The notes under the pieces: generated by a model
What the model was told of the DNA's origin: nothing
Databases searched by the model: none
The model's input: only the letters and a program-made list of their open reading frames with translations
Shown here: positions 25,597-35,822 of the stretch, piece by piece
How the letters are laid out: each line of letters opens with the position of its first letter
Position numbering within the stretch: position 1 is the stretch's first letter
DNA from: Methylobacter marinus A45
Lineage (GTDB): Bacteria > Pseudomonadota > Gammaproteobacteria > Methylococcales > Methylomonadaceae
Length of the DNA stretch: 64,000 nt
Reading direction: 5' to 3'
NCBI RefSeq assembly: GCF_000383855.1
Contig: NZ_KB912877.1
Location: 248,001-312,000, forward strand
Made by a program: the position numbers and the translations under genes

Positions 25597-26337
25597 TTAT
25601 TTCTTAAGATTATTGACAATATCTATAGGCAGCGGAAAAACAATCGTCGATGATCTATCCCCGGCAATTTCAGTCAGGGTTTGCAGATACCTAAGCTGTA
25701 TGGCCTGTGGTTGCTGGGCAAGGATATTAGCCGCGGACAAAAGTTTTTCCGATGCCTGCATTTCACCTTCCGCATGAATGATTTTGGCGCGACGGGTACG
25801 CTCGGCTTCAGCCTGTTTGGCTATCGCCCGAATCATGCTTTCATCAAGGTCAACATGCTTGATTTCCACATTGGCCACCTTAATGCCCCAGGCATCGGTC
25901 TGCTGATCCAGGATAGTTTGTATATCCATATTCAACCGGTCTCGTTGTGCCAGCATTTCGTCCAGTTCGTGCTGCCCCAGGACGGAACGCAATGTCGTCT
26001 GGGCCAACTGACTGGTCGCCTCAAGAAAGTTCTCAACCTGAATAATGGCTTTATCGGGCTCGATAACCCTGAAATAGACCACGGCATTAACTTTTACAGA
26101 GACATTATCGTGGGAGATAACATCCTGGGACGGCACATCCATGACGATAGTCCGCAAATCCACACGCTCCATCTGCTGAATCAATGGGATTACGATAATC
26201 AACCCGGGGCCTTTCACACTATAAAAACGCCCGAGGAAGAAAATGACACCGCGCTCGTATTCTCTCAGAACCCTGAAGGCGCTGATTAAAAAAATCAATA
26301 CGATACCGCCGACGATATACCAGAAATATGCAAACAT
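25597..26337 (-). CDS. Slipin / stomatin-like SPFH membrane protein
   Basis: A 246-residue stomatin/prohibitin-family protein. It has one N-terminal membrane segment (residues 3-21) and an SPFH domain with [39 protein letters not shown] and the helical tail with [19 protein letters not shown]. Slipins form oligomeric rings that organise membrane microdomains. Its ATG overlaps the stop of the NfeD-type protease gene (TAATG), the classical partner pair in which the protease is believed to cleave the slipin C-terminus. Confidence 0.93.
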   Translation of the reverse strand: MFAYFWYIVGGIVLIFLISAFRVLREYERGVIFFLGRFYSVKGPGLIIVIPLIQQMERVDLRTIVMDVPSQDVISHDNVSVKVNAVVYFRVIEPDKAIIQVENFLEATSQLAQTTLRSVLGQHELDEMLAQRDRLNMDIQTILDQQTDAWGIKVANVEIKHVDLDESMIRAIAKQAEAERTRRAKIIHAEGEMQASEKLLSAANILAQQPQAIQLRYLQTLTEIAGDRSSTIVFPLPIDIVNNLKK

Positions 26338-27710
26338 TATTTGTACTCCTCTTTAATCGGACTAACCAATAAAGTCAGGCCATCCAGACCCGTCACCTTG
26401 ACTTTCTGTTCCTTGCCTATCGCGCTGGCGCTACGGGCCTGCCAGATTTCACCATGAATACGAATCATGCCGGCGCCGGTAAAGTCTTCGAGAGCCATGC
26501 CTGTCTCACCTATTAACCCTTCCCTGCCGCTGACGACCGGCACCTGCCTGGACTTAAACAATAACCCCAAAGTAAGAATAAAAAAGGCGGCGCTGCTCAG
26601 GGCAACAGCCCCGATAATAGCCGGATTAATACCGAACCCCGGTTGGTCGGTATCGATAAGAATCACCGAACCCACGATAAAAGCCAGTAAACCGCCAAAG
26701 CCTAGAATGCCGAAACTGGGCTCGAAGGCTTCCGCAACCATTAACGAGATTCCCAACAGAATCAACGCCACGCCGGCATAATTAATCGGTAATAACTGAA
26801 AGGCAAATAATGCGAGCAATAAACAGATGCCGCCGATTGTGCCCGGCACGATGGCACCGGGATTGGAAAATTCCAGAATCAACCCGTAAATGCCGATCAG
26901 CATTAGCAGGTAGGCGATATTAGGGTTGGTAATAACAGATAACAGTTCACTGCGCCAATCAGGATCTATCCGTTTTATCACAGCCCCATCGGTCAATAAT
27001 GTGACGTCCTGGCCCAACACATTGATTTTACGGCCATTCAGTTGCTTTAATAAATCAACCTGATCGGTTGCGATTATTTCAATGACCTGCTTGGCCAGCG
27101 CTTCTTCGGCGGGAATACTCACGGCCGCGCGCACCGCCTGCTCGGCCCAGTCCGCATTCCTTCCGCGCATCTGAGCCAATCCGCGGATATAAGCCACGGC
27201 ATCATTGACAATTTTGTGCGTCATGGAACTTGCTGCGCCTGGCGTTTCATCCTTGGCATCTTTGTCATCCTTATCATCAAAACCGCCTGGACCCAGCATT
27301 TGCACCGGCGTGGCCGCCCCCAGGTTGGTGCCAGGCGCCATGGCGGCAACGTGGCTGGCATAGAGAATGTAGGTACCGGCACTGGCGGCCCGAGCGCCGC
27401 CGGGAGCAACATAAGTGACAACAGGGACCCGCGAAGCGATGATTTTTTTGATGATGTCGCGCATGGAAGTATCCAGTCCGCCGGGCGTATCCATGCGAAA
27501 AAGCACACAAACAGCGCCCTCTTCGGCGGCTTTATCGAGATTTCTACTGATATAGTCAGTGATGGCAGGGCCTATCGCCCCGTTAATCTCAAGCTGGATA
27601 ACGGTTGCGGCTTTGTCTGGCTGGATGTCGTCGTCTGTTTCGGCTTGCAGCATGGGAGCCAGAATCATCAGGAAAACAAAGATAGCCTGTCTCATCATCG
27701 TCATAATCAT
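26337..27710 (-). CDS. NfeD family membrane-bound ClpP-class serine protease
   Basis: A 457-residue protein of the long NfeD type: signal peptide, ClpP-like protease domain (about 35-230), four to six membrane segments (about 255-385) and a C-terminal OB-fold (about 390-450). Protease landmarks are [13 protein letters not shown], then [12 protein letters not shown] containing the nucleophilic serine, and the [12 protein letters not shown] segment. A low-complexity insert rich in Asp/Lys ([11 protein letters not shown]) is found near residue 155. It overlaps the slipin gene by one base. The pair acts in membrane protein quality control; the gene start at 27710 is in a divergent region. Confidence 0.92.
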   Translation of the reverse strand: MIMTMMRQAIFVFLMILAPMLQAETDDDIQPDKAATVIQLEINGAIGPAITDYISRNLDKAAEEGAVCVLFRMDTPGGLDTSMRDIIKKIIASRVPVVTYVAPGGARAASAGTYILYASHVAAMAPGTNLGAATPVQMLGPGGFDDKDDKDAKDETPGAASSMTHKIVNDAVAYIRGLAQMRGRNADWAEQAVRAAVSIPAEEALAKQVIEIIATDQVDLLKQLNGRKINVLGQDVTLLTDGAVIKRIDPDWRSELLSVITNPNIAYLLMLIGIYGLILEFSNPGAIVPGTIGGICLLLALFAFQLLPINYAGVALILLGISLMVAEAFEPSFGILGFGGLLAFIVGSVILIDTDQPGFGINPAIIGAVALSSAAFFILTLGLLFKSRQVPVVSGREGLIGETGMALEDFTGAGMIRIHGEIWQARSASAIGKEQKVKVTGLDGLTLLVSPIKEEYK

Positions 27711-27901
27711 TGTTTTCCTCTACCATCTGATACCTAAAAGCAAAGTGGATTCGGTATTTTTGCTAGTCCTCAACACTATAGCATTGAACAAAAAAAGCCG
27801 CATTAGTTCGAATAAACCGGCGCCTATCAACATGGGCTTGATTTTTAGTTTTAATCGGGGTAAATGTTTAGCCATGCACTGCCTCTATCCCACAGGATTT
27901 T

Positions 27902-28654
27902 ATGAGTAAAAACCAGTTACGCGTGGTGACTTACAACATCCATAAAGGCTTCAATATCGGCAATCGTCGATTCGTTCTGCACCAGATACGCGAAGCACTG
28001 ATTGGCACAGGCGCCGATCTGTTGTTTCTACAGGAAACACAGGGCGAACACAGCTTACATGAAAAAAAGATACTGGACTGGCCTGACCTTTCCCAGTCGG
28101 AATTTTTGGCCGATGGCGGCTGGCCGCATTTTGCCTACGGTAAAAACGCCATATATAGCGCGGGTCATCATGGCAATGCCATTCTCAGCAAATATGATCT
28201 GGAGTTCTGGGAAAATGTGAATGTTTCACCTTATCCCTGGGCCAGTCGCAGTCTTTTGCATGGCGTTATCAACGTTCCCGCTGTCAATAAAACCGTCCAT
28301 ATCGTCTGTATTCATTTCGGCCTTATGGGAACTGAGCGCCGGCGTCAGGTCGAAACATTATGTAACCGCATAGACAGCCATATACCGCATGATGCGCCGT
28401 TGATCGTAGCCGGCGATTTTAATGACTGGATGGGGTTGATCGAGCGCCATTTTCATGACCATTTGAAATTAAAAGAGGTATTTCGGACTTTACATGGGCG
28501 TCATGCACGAACTTTTCCTGCCTGGATGCCTTTTTTACCGATGGATAGAATTTATTATCGAGGCCTTGAACCGGTTGTCTGCAACCGGCTGGGCCAGTTG
28601 CCCTGGCGTTTGCTGTCGGATCATGCCCCGCTGTCTGCAACTTTTCAGTTATGA
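27902..28654 (+). CDS. Endonuclease/exonuclease/phosphatase family protein (YbhP-like)
   Basis: A 250-residue metal-dependent hydrolase of the EEP superfamily. Conserved motifs are VVTYNIHKG, LFLQETQGE, the VAGDFNDW metal site and the terminal LSDHAPLSATF with its catalytic Asp-His. Proteins of this size (such as E. coli YbhP) are encoded next to a cardiolipin/phosphatidyl-transfer gene, as here, where the next gene is a CDP-alcohol transferase overlapping by an ATGA. The pairing suggests a role with phospholipids rather than DNA. Confidence 0.88.
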   Translation: MSKNQLRVVTYNIHKGFNIGNRRFVLHQIREALIGTGADLLFLQETQGEHSLHEKKILDWPDLSQSEFLADGGWPHFAYGKNAIYSAGHHGNAILSKYDLEFWENVNVSPYPWASRSLLHGVINVPAVNKTVHIVCIHFGLMGTERRRQVETLCNRIDSHIPHDAPLIVAGDFNDWMGLIERHFHDHLKLKEVFRTLHGRHARTFPAWMPFLPMDRIYYRGLEPVVCNRLGQLPWRLLSDHAPLSATFQL

Positions 28655-29268
28655 CTATGAACCTGAAGCCGAACCCGGAATTATTAACCCTGCCCAATTT
28701 GTTGACCTGTTTCCGGTTTGTGATCGCACCGGTGCTGTTATGGCTGGCCTGGCACGGCTACGAAAACCCGTTTCTGGTTTTACTGGCGGTCGCTTTTCTT
28801 TCCGATGCACTGGACGGCATCGCCGCACGCCTGACCGGGCAAGTGACTCAATTTGGCGCCATGCTCGACAGCTGGGCCGATGTCATCATCTATTTAATTA
28901 TCGCCATCAGTGCCTGGTGGCTGTGGCCCAATGTGGTTAAGCGTGAATTGATTTATGTCATTCTGATAATCAGCAGCTATCTGCTGCCTGCCATCGTAGG
29001 CATAATCAAATTCGGCTCCTTTACCAGCTACCATACATGGATGGTCAAATTCGCGGCGGCGACGATGGCGCTGACATTGTATATCTTGTTTCTGGGTGGT
29101 CCGGCCTGGCCATTCCGAATCGCATCCATCATTTGTGTGCTTGCCGCCGCCGAAGAAATTGCCATTACGCTGCTGCTCTCCGAGAAGCGCTCAAACATTT
29201 CGTCCCTCTGGAATGTTTTAAAAAACTTAACCCGGAAATCTTCACAACCCAATCGGCACAATCAATGA
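28651..29268 (+). CDS. CDP-alcohol phosphatidyltransferase family membrane enzyme
   Basis: A 205-residue integral membrane enzyme with about six helices. The CDP-OH signature is intact: SDALDGIAARLTGQVTQFG followed by MLDSWAD, that is D-x2-DG-x2-AR-x8-G-x3-D-x3-D. It transfers a phosphatidyl group from CDP-diacylglycerol to an alcohol; the acceptor cannot be named. It overlaps both neighbours by ATGA, so endonuclease-like, transferase and DUF1289 genes form a translationally coupled set. Confidence 0.9.
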   Translation: MTMNLKPNPELLTLPNLLTCFRFVIAPVLLWLAWHGYENPFLVLLAVAFLSDALDGIAARLTGQVTQFGAMLDSWADVIIYLIIAISAWWLWPNVVKRELIYVILIISSYLLPAIVGIIKFGSFTSYHTWMVKFAAATMALTLYILFLGGPAWPFRIASIICVLAAAEEIAITLLLSEKRSNISSLWNVLKNLTRKSSQPNRHNQ

Positions 29269-29462
29269 GCTCATCCCAGGAATGCATCTACTCACCATGC
29301 ATCCGCAAATGCTGCCTGGATAATGATGATATCTGTCTTGGTTGTTTTCGTGCTCTCAATGAAATTATCATCTGGACCCAACTAGACGAGAAAACCCGCC
29401 TGCAGTTGCTTGAAAAGGCAAAAATTCGTCAACAGCAGCGCAAGAACAGCAATTGTTTTTAA
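29265..29462 (+). CDS. DUF1289 family small cysteine-motif protein
   Basis: A 65-residue protein with the DUF1289 pattern SPCIRKCCLDNDDICLGC followed by RALNEIIIW; the four cysteines probably bind zinc or iron. The frame is open further upstream, but the ATG at 29265 yields the normal size and overlaps the previous stop as ATGA. The basic, Gln-rich tail ends in Cys-Phe. Function unknown. Confidence 0.85.
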   Translation: MSSSQECIYSPCIRKCCLDNDDICLGCFRALNEIIIWTQLDEKTRLQLLEKAKIRQQQRKNSNCF

Positions 29463-29529
29463 GAGTGCGCAACCAAACAAGCGTTATCTTGTCATTATTA
29501 TTGGTTAATTATAAAAAAGGGGATTACCT

Positions 29530-29937
29530 ATGAATGTCCTGGCCAGTAAAAAATGTGAAGCCTGCGAAATTGGTGCGCCTTTATTGACTCATGAAGAAAT
29601 TGACGAACTTATGCCGCAATTGAAGAACTGGATAATAATTGAAACGGACGGCGTCCGGCATCTGTCCCGGACATTCAGGTTTAACAACTTTAAAGAAGCC
29701 TTGTCTTTTACCAATAAGGTCGGCACTCTGGCTGAACTGGAAGGCCATCATCCTTCTATTACAACGGAGCGGGGACAAGTAACGGTCTGCTGGTGGTCTC
29801 GAAAGATAAAAGGCCTGCACCTTAATGATTTTATAATGGCCTCTAAAACTGATACCCTTACTCAACCCGCGCATGAAGACAATGCAATTAAAAATAAGTA
29901 CCGGCAGGGTTTGGGCCTGGGACTTAATTTCTGGTAA
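29530..29937 (+). CDS. Pterin-4a-carbinolamine dehydratase (PhhB-like)
   Basis: A 135-residue protein with the PCD signature EGHHPSITTERGQVTVCWWS and the downstream GLHLNDFIMASKTD. The enzyme recycles tetrahydrobiopterin cofactor by dehydrating its 4a-hydroxy form, usually for phenylalanine hydroxylase, which is not encoded here. Compared with the usual 110-118 residues it has a C-terminal extension of about 25 residues (from THE QPAHED region onward). A second, more divergent member is encoded at 51190-51573. Confidence 0.9.
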   Translation: MNVLASKKCEACEIGAPLLTHEEIDELMPQLKNWIIIETDGVRHLSRTFRFNNFKEALSFTNKVGTLAELEGHHPSITTERGQVTVCWWSRKIKGLHLNDFIMASKTDTLTQPAHEDNAIKNKYRQGLGLGLNFW

Positions 29938-30007
29938 ACCATGCCCCATGCCGGACAGATAGCCATTATCGATAATCGGAATTTTTGAAGTAAACAAGAG
30001 CGCCATC

Positions 30008-30607
30008 ATGAAACAATTACATCGAAAAGACCTGTTTGGCTGGTCGGTTTTTGATCCAGAACGCAATCTGGACTTTCACAGTGTGCTTTGGATACGCGAT
30101 GACGGCAATGTTCTGATCGACCCTTTGCCCTTATCCGAACATGATCACAGCCATCTACAAAGACTGGGCGGTGCCGGTTTCATCGTCATTACCAATAGCG
30201 ACCATTGCCGCGATGCCGAACATATTGCCAGCATTACAGGCGCTGTGCTTTGCGGCCCCGCTGCCGAGGAAGATACATTCCCTCTGTCCTGCAGTCGCTG
30301 GCTTTATGATAACGAAGAGATCGTTCCCGGTTTGGTTGCTTATGAGCTTGAGGGCTCTAAAACACCGGGAGAGCTTGCCTTGGTTCTGGAACATACTACA
30401 CTGATAACAGGCGATTTGATTCGCTGTCATGTCGGCGGTGAATTATGCCTGTTGCCGGAAAGCAAGCTGACGGACGTGGACAAGGCTATTCATTCGGTCA
30501 AACGCCTGGCTGATTTGCCAGGCATTAAAGCCGTGTTAACCGGCGATGGCTGGCCGCTGTTCAACCATGGCGCCGAAGCGTTGCATCGCCTGGCCAGATC
30601 CCTTTAA
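30008..30607 (+). CDS. Metallo-beta-lactamase-fold protein with atypical metal motif
   Basis: A 199-residue protein with the layout of an MBL-fold hydrolase: VLIDPLPLSEHDHSHL, then TNSDHCRDAEHIA where the standard HxHxDH is expected, TLITGDLIRCH and VLTGDGWPLF. The metal motif keeps a DH, a D and a later H but not the first two histidines, so metal binding, if any, is altered. Its start has no strong ribosome site. It follows the pterin dehydratase by 70 bases. Confidence 0.75.
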   Translation: MKQLHRKDLFGWSVFDPERNLDFHSVLWIRDDGNVLIDPLPLSEHDHSHLQRLGGAGFIVITNSDHCRDAEHIASITGAVLCGPAAEEDTFPLSCSRWLYDNEEIVPGLVAYELEGSKTPGELALVLEHTTLITGDLIRCHVGGELCLLPESKLTDVDKAIHSVKRLADLPGIKAVLTGDGWPLFNHGAEALHRLARSL

Positions 30608-30741
30608 CATCAATCGTCTACCTGGCATAATTTTATAGCTTGACCGGGCTTGTCTTGGCTGTACCAAAACAAGAGTTCCTGCAGAACCCAACCCCACACG
30701 TTATGCATTAGCCCCTGACAACGGAATTCAGTGATCTAGTA

Positions 30742-33141
30742 ATGGTTAGAATTATTGGCCTAAAGTTATACAGTCTTTTGTTTTTTATCCTCTTAAGCTG
30801 TTTTATTATTATCTATAGCCATGTCAATCTTGCAACTACAGGCAACACGGCGACCCAATCCCAAATACTTATACCCCCCCAGTCATTTCGCCAGGTCTCC
30901 TACTATAATGACATCAAGCCCATCCTGGATTCGCGTTGCGTCGCTTGTCATTCCTGTTATGACTCGCCTTGCCAGCTTAAGCTTAGTTCGTTTGAAGGGG
31001 TAGACAGAGGCGCGAGCAAAAAAACGGTATATGATCATGAAAGATTAATCGCCCAGGAACCGTCCAGGCTATACATTGACGAAACCACGACCGCAGGCTG
31101 GCGGGAAAAAGGTTTTTTTCCCGTTCTGAACGAACAAGCCCCATCGCCCGAGACCAACCTGAACAACTCGCTGATTGCTAAATTATTACAGTTAAAGCGT
31201 GACAATCCCTTGCCATCCAGCGGCAAATTGCCAAAGTCCATTGAACTTGATCTGGAGCGATCATTACAATGCCCCAGTCCCGATGAATTTCAAAAATACC
31301 GGCAAGATCATCCGCTTTGGGGGATGCCCTATGGCCTGCCTCCGCTTACCCGGGATCAGGAAAATACGCTTTTAAGCTGGTTACAGGCTGGAACTAAACC
31401 TGATGTTCAGCATGTCTTATCTTCCGCGGCCGAAGCTGAGATTGAAAAATGGGAACTATTTTTTAATGCCCCGTCATTAAAGTCGCAATTGGTCGCCCGC
31501 TATATTTATGAACATTTGTATATCGGTGACATGCATTTTAAGGGTCATCCGGCTAACGAATTTTATAAGCTGGTCCGTTCCAAAACGCCGCCGGGACAAG
31601 CCATAGAAGAACTGAAAAGCATTCGTCCATTCGATGATCCCGGCATCGACCGGTTTTATTATCGGTTGCGCCCCATTACCTCCACTATTGTCGACAAAAA
31701 CCATTTTGTTTATGAATTGAGCGACAATAGGATGCGACGCTTACAGGAGCTATTTTTCAAACCCGACTTCACAATAACGAAACTGCCAGGGTATGACCCT
31801 CAGTCAGCCGCCAATCCGTTTAATACCTTCAGCGAACTGCCGGCTATTTCGCGCTATCAATTCCTGCTCGACGATGCCCAGTATTTTTTCTCCGGTTTCA
31901 TCAAAGGCCCGGTTTGCCGGGGGCAGGCCGCGGTTAATGTTATCCGTGATCAGTTCTGGATAGCCTTCATCAAACCTCAAAACGACTTTATGCAGGAAAG
32001 CACTGAATTCCTGGCCGAAAACAATCACTACCTGCGCATGCCCGCTTCCGAAGGCGAAAAGATCGGCTTAATCTCATGGCTCGACGTTAATAAGCTGCAG
32101 CAGCAATATGTCGATAAGAAAGAAACCTTTATTCATAAGGCCTTGCTAAGGCATCATGATGTCGATTTCAATCTGATATGGGATGGCGACGGTCATAATG
32201 ATAATGCCCTGCTAACGGTCTTTCGGCATTTTGACAACGCGACTGTTGTGAAGGGACTGGTGGGCAAAACACCGCTGACAGCCTGGGTCGTCGACTACCC
32301 CCTGTTTGAGCGCATTCATTATCTGCTCGTGGCCGGTTTCAACGTCTACGGCACGGCAGGACACCAGGTAACCACGCGCTTGTATATGGATTCATTACGC
32401 ATGGAGGCTGAAAATAATTTCCTCCGGTTTATGCCAGTGCAGTACCGAAAAGCGATGCGTGATTCCTGGTATCAAGGCATCGATGCCAAACTGTTCAGCT
32501 TCTTCGAAAAGCCCTTGTATGGCATCAGCAAAGAAACGGCTATCAGTTATGAGACCAATGATTACAAAAAGGAGTTTTTTGAAAAAATCCAGCAACGCCT
32601 GGGCCCTGCGGCCGGAGAGCCCGACTTGATTAATCGCTGCATGCAAGAGCCCTGCATCAGAAAGAACAGCACTGACGATCAGCGACAAACAGATGCCATG
32701 ATACGCCAATTAGCCAATTTAAAAGGTCATGAAATTCAAGCCCTGCCTGAAGTATCATTTTTGCGCGTAACAACAGACAACCCTGACAAGGACCTCGTCT
32801 ACACGCTGATCCGCAACCAAAAACTTTTGAACGTCTCGTTTATATTTGCTGAAAACCTGAGGCGAGAGCCTGAGAAAGATACGTTGACCGTTGTACCCGG
32901 GTTTCTCGGCAGTTATCCGAATATATTTTTGAGCGTGCAAAAACAGCAGTTGCCGGATTTCATCGAGCAACTGAAACATACCCGAACCGAGTCAGAAAAA
33001 GACTTGCTTTACGGGCGTTATGGTATCCGCCGCAATAATCCGCGGATTTGGCAATACTATGATTGGTTTAATCAGAAGTACCTGAATGAACAGCCTGAAA
33101 CCGCCGGACTTTTCGATATGAACCGGTATGAAAATTTGTAA
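30742..33141 (+). CDS. cti: Fatty acid cis/trans isomerase
   Basis: A 799-residue periplasmic enzyme with an N-terminal membrane/signal segment (about 8-30) followed by a haem c motif in SRCVACHSCYDSPCQLKL, the hallmark of Cti. Further family segments are SRLYIDETTTAGWREKGFFPVL, HPLWGMPYGLPPL, YIYEHLYIGDMHF, RPFDDPG and DNATVVKGLVG. Cti converts cis-unsaturated phospholipid acyl chains directly to trans, lowering membrane fluidity under solvent, heat or metal stress. It appears to be a single-gene unit with gaps on both sides. Length is slightly above the usual 760-780 residues. Confidence 0.95.
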   Translation: MVRIIGLKLYSLLFFILLSCFIIIYSHVNLATTGNTATQSQILIPPQSFRQVSYYNDIKPILDSRCVACHSCYDSPCQLKLSSFEGVDRGASKKTVYDHERLIAQEPSRLYIDETTTAGWREKGFFPVLNEQAPSPETNLNNSLIAKLLQLKRDNPLPSSGKLPKSIELDLERSLQCPSPDEFQKYRQDHPLWGMPYGLPPLTRDQENTLLSWLQAGTKPDVQHVLSSAAEAEIEKWELFFNAPSLKSQLVARYIYEHLYIGDMHFKGHPANEFYKLVRSKTPPGQAIEELKSIRPFDDPGIDRFYYRLRPITSTIVDKNHFVYELSDNRMRRLQELFFKPDFTITKLPGYDPQSAANPFNTFSELPAISRYQFLLDDAQYFFSGFIKGPVCRGQAAVNVIRDQFWIAFIKPQNDFMQESTEFLAENNHYLRMPASEGEKIGLISWLDVNKLQQQYVDKKETFIHKALLRHHDVDFNLIWDGDGHNDNALLTVFRHFDNATVVKGLVGKTPLTAWVVDYPLFERIHYLLVAGFNVYGTAGHQVTTRLYMDSLRMEAENNFLRFMPVQYRKAMRDSWYQGIDAKLFSFFEKPLYGISKETAISYETNDYKKEFFEKIQQRLGPAAGEPDLINRCMQEPCIRKNSTDDQRQTDAMIRQLANLKGHEIQALPEVSFLRVTTDNPDKDLVYTLIRNQKLLNVSFIFAENLRREPEKDTLTVVPGFLGSYPNIFLSVQKQQLPDFIEQLKHTRTESEKDLLYGRYGIRRNNPRIWQYYDWFNQKYLNEQPETAGLFDMNRYENL

Positions 33142-33266
33142 CAGTAAATAAACCGGCAAGCTGACCTGTCTTATTCCTGTCGGCTTAGCCGCCTGGATTA
33201 GTTGAACTTTCTAATGTATCAGCCTGTCCTTGATAAAAATCGCTCAGTACCTGAAGGTAGAAAACA

Positions 33267-33575
33267 ATGGACATAATTGATTCGCGCAGAGGCTCACGGC
33301 GCACCTTGGCAAACCGACGCATAACTGACAGACGTACCTGTCCTTATCAATTCGGCTCACCGGAATGGGTGGAAAATATACAGAAGAATTATCTGGCATG
33401 GCCAAAGTCTGATCGCCGTATGAAGGAAAGGCGCACCGAAGACCGGCGCGTACTGGATCGCAGGCAACAGCCACTTCCCGATCGTAGCCGCTACGAAAAA
33501 GAGCACCCGTGGCTCTTGCTTGCTCCCGAAGAAAGAGAGTTGATTAAATCTTTATACTTAAACGATATGGAATAG
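33267..33575 (+). CDS. Small arginine-rich protein, function unknown
   Basis: A 102-residue highly charged protein with repeated (D/E)RR units: SRRGSRR, ITDRRT, SDRRMKERRTEDRRVLDRRQ. It has no signal peptide or membrane segment. A GAAGG ribosome site precedes the ATG. The composition resembles small DRR-rich proteins seen next to signalling genes, but I cannot name a family. It stands between cti and prkA in the same direction. Confidence 0.6.
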   Translation: MDIIDSRRGSRRTLANRRITDRRTCPYQFGSPEWVENIQKNYLAWPKSDRRMKERRTEDRRVLDRRQQPLPDRSRYEKEHPWLLLAPEERELIKSLYLNDME

Positions 33576-33882
33576 CCGACTTTTGCCGGAAGGTCTTGCT
33601 GAAAGACTATAAGCAGGTTCCGTTAAAGCGGCCGTTTATTCACCGAAAGACTATCTTTGAGTCTCTAATGAAGAGGAACTCCGTAAAGAACTACACGTGA
33701 GTAACTATTTCTTGTATATGTAACCATTACCATGAGTTTGTAGCATTCTTTTCATGGCACGAGTTGAACCATAGACCTCCCGTTCAGCTTAAATTAATTG
33801 CGCCCATGGAGATAATGAGCAAATACATGGTCTATATTGGTGTTGTATTTATAAAACAGGACAAACCATTGTGGGGGTTGTG
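33576..33882. other. Upstream region of the prkA operon
   Basis: No gene is visible in these 307 bases. The position suits the promoter of the three-gene prkA operon. I could not pick out a convincing sigma-S or sigma-54 element. Confidence 0.4.
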
Positions 33883-35805
33883 ATGAGTATATTTGAGCGC
33901 TATACATCAAAATTTGAAGAATTGAAGGAGGAAGAATTAACGCTTCCGGAATACCTGGATCTGTGCAAAAAAGATCCTCTAACCTATGCGAGTCCCGCAG
34001 AGCGAATGCTGGCCGCTATCGGCGAACCGGAACTGCTGGACACGCATAACGACTCCCGACTCAGTCGGATTTTTTCCAATAAAGTCATAAAAATTTACCC
34101 CGCTTTCCGCGAATTTTATGGCATGGAAGAAGTGATTGAGCAAATAGTCTCTTTCTTCAGGCACGCGGCACAGGGCCTGGAAGAGAAAAAACAAATCCTT
34201 TATCTGCTCGGCCCGGTCGGCGGCGGCAAATCATCCCTGGCTGAAAGGCTTAAGTCGCTGATGGAGCAAACGCCTTTTTACGCTATTAAAGGCTCCCCTG
34301 TGTTCGAATCGCCGTTAGGGCTATTTAATGTCGAGGAGGACGGCGACATTCTTGAAAAAGATTATGGTATTCCCAGACGCTACCTCAACACAATCATGTC
34401 GCCTTGGGCTACTAAACGCCTGCATGAATTCAATGGCGATATACGCCAGTTCAGAGTCGTTCGCATACGCCCATCCATCCTGAGACAAATTGCCGTTGCC
34501 AAAACCGAGCCGGGCGATGAAAACAACCAGGATATTTCATCATTGGTAGGGAAAGTCGATATCCGTAAACTGGAAAAATATTCTCAGGATGATCCCGACG
34601 CCTACAGCTATTCCGGCGGTTTGTGCCGGGCCAACCAGGGCTTGCTTGAATTCGTCGAGATGTTCAAGGCTCCTATCAAGGTTCTGCATCCCCTGTTGAC
34701 GGCAACACAGGAAGGCAACTACAAAGGTACTGAAGGGTTCCCGGCAATTCCGTTCCAGGGCATTATTCTTGCGCACTCGAATGAATCGGAGTGGCTGGCG
34801 TTCAGGAACAATAAAAACAACGAGGCGTTTCTCGACCGCATTTATATCGTCAAAGTGCCCTACTGCCTGCGCGTTTCGGAAGAAATAAAGATTTACAACA
34901 AACTGCTCGAAAACAGCTCTCTGCATGATGCCCCATGCGCACCCGGCACGCTGCAAATGATGGCGCAGTTTGCCGTGTTATCCCGACTGAAAGAACCTGA
35001 AAACTCCAACATCTTCTCCAAAATGCGGGTTTACAATGGCGAGAACCTCAAAGATACCGATCCCCATGCCAAGTCCTATCAGGAATACCGCGATTATGCC
35101 GGTGTCGATGAAGGCATGACGGGGCTGTCCACGCGTTTTGCGTTCAAGATTCTATCCAAGGTTTTCAACTTCGATAATACCGAAGTCGCGGCCAACCCGG
35201 TTCATCTGTTGTATGTCATCGAACAGCAAATCGAGCGTGAACAGTTCCCTGCGGATGTTGAAGAAAGGTATCTGTCTTATCTTAAAGGCTACCTGACACA
35301 GAAATATATAGAGTTTATCGGCAAGGAAATCCAAACGGCTTATCTGCAATCCTATTCGGAATACGGTCAGAATATTTTCGACCGTTATGTCACTTATGCC
35401 GATTACTGGATACAGGATACCAATTACCGGGACCCCGATACCGGCGAAATGTTCGATCGGAGCGCCTTGAATGAGGAGTTGGAAAAAATCGAAAAACCTG
35501 CGGGCATCAGTAATCCAAAAGATTTTCGCAACGAAATTGTGAACTTTGTCTTGCGAGCGCGTGCCAAACACGGAGGTAAAAACCCGGCTTGGACCAGTTA
35601 TGAAAAACTGCGCACGGTAATCGAAAAGAAAATGTTTTCAACCACTGAAGATCTGTTACCGGTTATTTCCTTTAATGCCAAGGCATCGCCTGAAGATCAG
35701 AAAAAACATGAAGAGTTTATTGATCGCATGATTGAAAAAGGTTATACAGAAAAACAGGTACGCTTACTCAGCGAATGGTATTTAAGAGTACGTAAATCGT
35801 CTTAA
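33883..35805 (+). CDS. prkA: PrkA family serine protein kinase (YeaG-like)
   Basis: A 640-residue protein. The AAA-like N-terminal domain has the P-loop LLGPVGGGKSSLAERLK (near residue 110) and the PrkA C-terminal kinase-like domain follows, with YLTQKYIEFIGKEIQTAYLQ and VTYADYWIQDTNYRDPDTGE. An in-frame GTG at 33871 exists, but the ATG at 33883 gives the standard MSIFERY start and has a G-rich ribosome site. PrkA with YeaH and SpoVR forms a conserved stress/starvation operon; the enzyme phosphorylates proteins or acts as an AAA ATPase, the exact targets being poorly known. YeaH follows after 17 bases. Confidence 0.95.
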   Translation: MSIFERYTSKFEELKEEELTLPEYLDLCKKDPLTYASPAERMLAAIGEPELLDTHNDSRLSRIFSNKVIKIYPAFREFYGMEEVIEQIVSFFRHAAQGLEEKKQILYLLGPVGGGKSSLAERLKSLMEQTPFYAIKGSPVFESPLGLFNVEEDGDILEKDYGIPRRYLNTIMSPWATKRLHEFNGDIRQFRVVRIRPSILRQIAVAKTEPGDENNQDISSLVGKVDIRKLEKYSQDDPDAYSYSGGLCRANQGLLEFVEMFKAPIKVLHPLLTATQEGNYKGTEGFPAIPFQGIILAHSNESEWLAFRNNKNNEAFLDRIYIVKVPYCLRVSEEIKIYNKLLENSSLHDAPCAPGTLQMMAQFAVLSRLKEPENSNIFSKMRVYNGENLKDTDPHAKSYQEYRDYAGVDEGMTGLSTRFAFKILSKVFNFDNTEVAANPVHLLYVIEQQIEREQFPADVEERYLSYLKGYLTQKYIEFIGKEIQTAYLQSYSEYGQNIFDRYVTYADYWIQDTNYRDPDTGEMFDRSALNEELEKIEKPAGISNPKDFRNEIVNFVLRARAKHGGKNPAWTSYEKLRTVIEKKMFSTTEDLLPVISFNAKASPEDQKKHEEFIDRMIEKGYTEKQVRLLSEWYLRVRKSS

Positions 35806-35822
35806 ACCATGAGGAGAAATTT

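Noticed and set aside
29037-29264. 76-residue N-terminal extension of the DUF1289 protein
   Set aside because: It is an alternative frame within the CDP-alcohol transferase gene; the internal ATG gives the family size.
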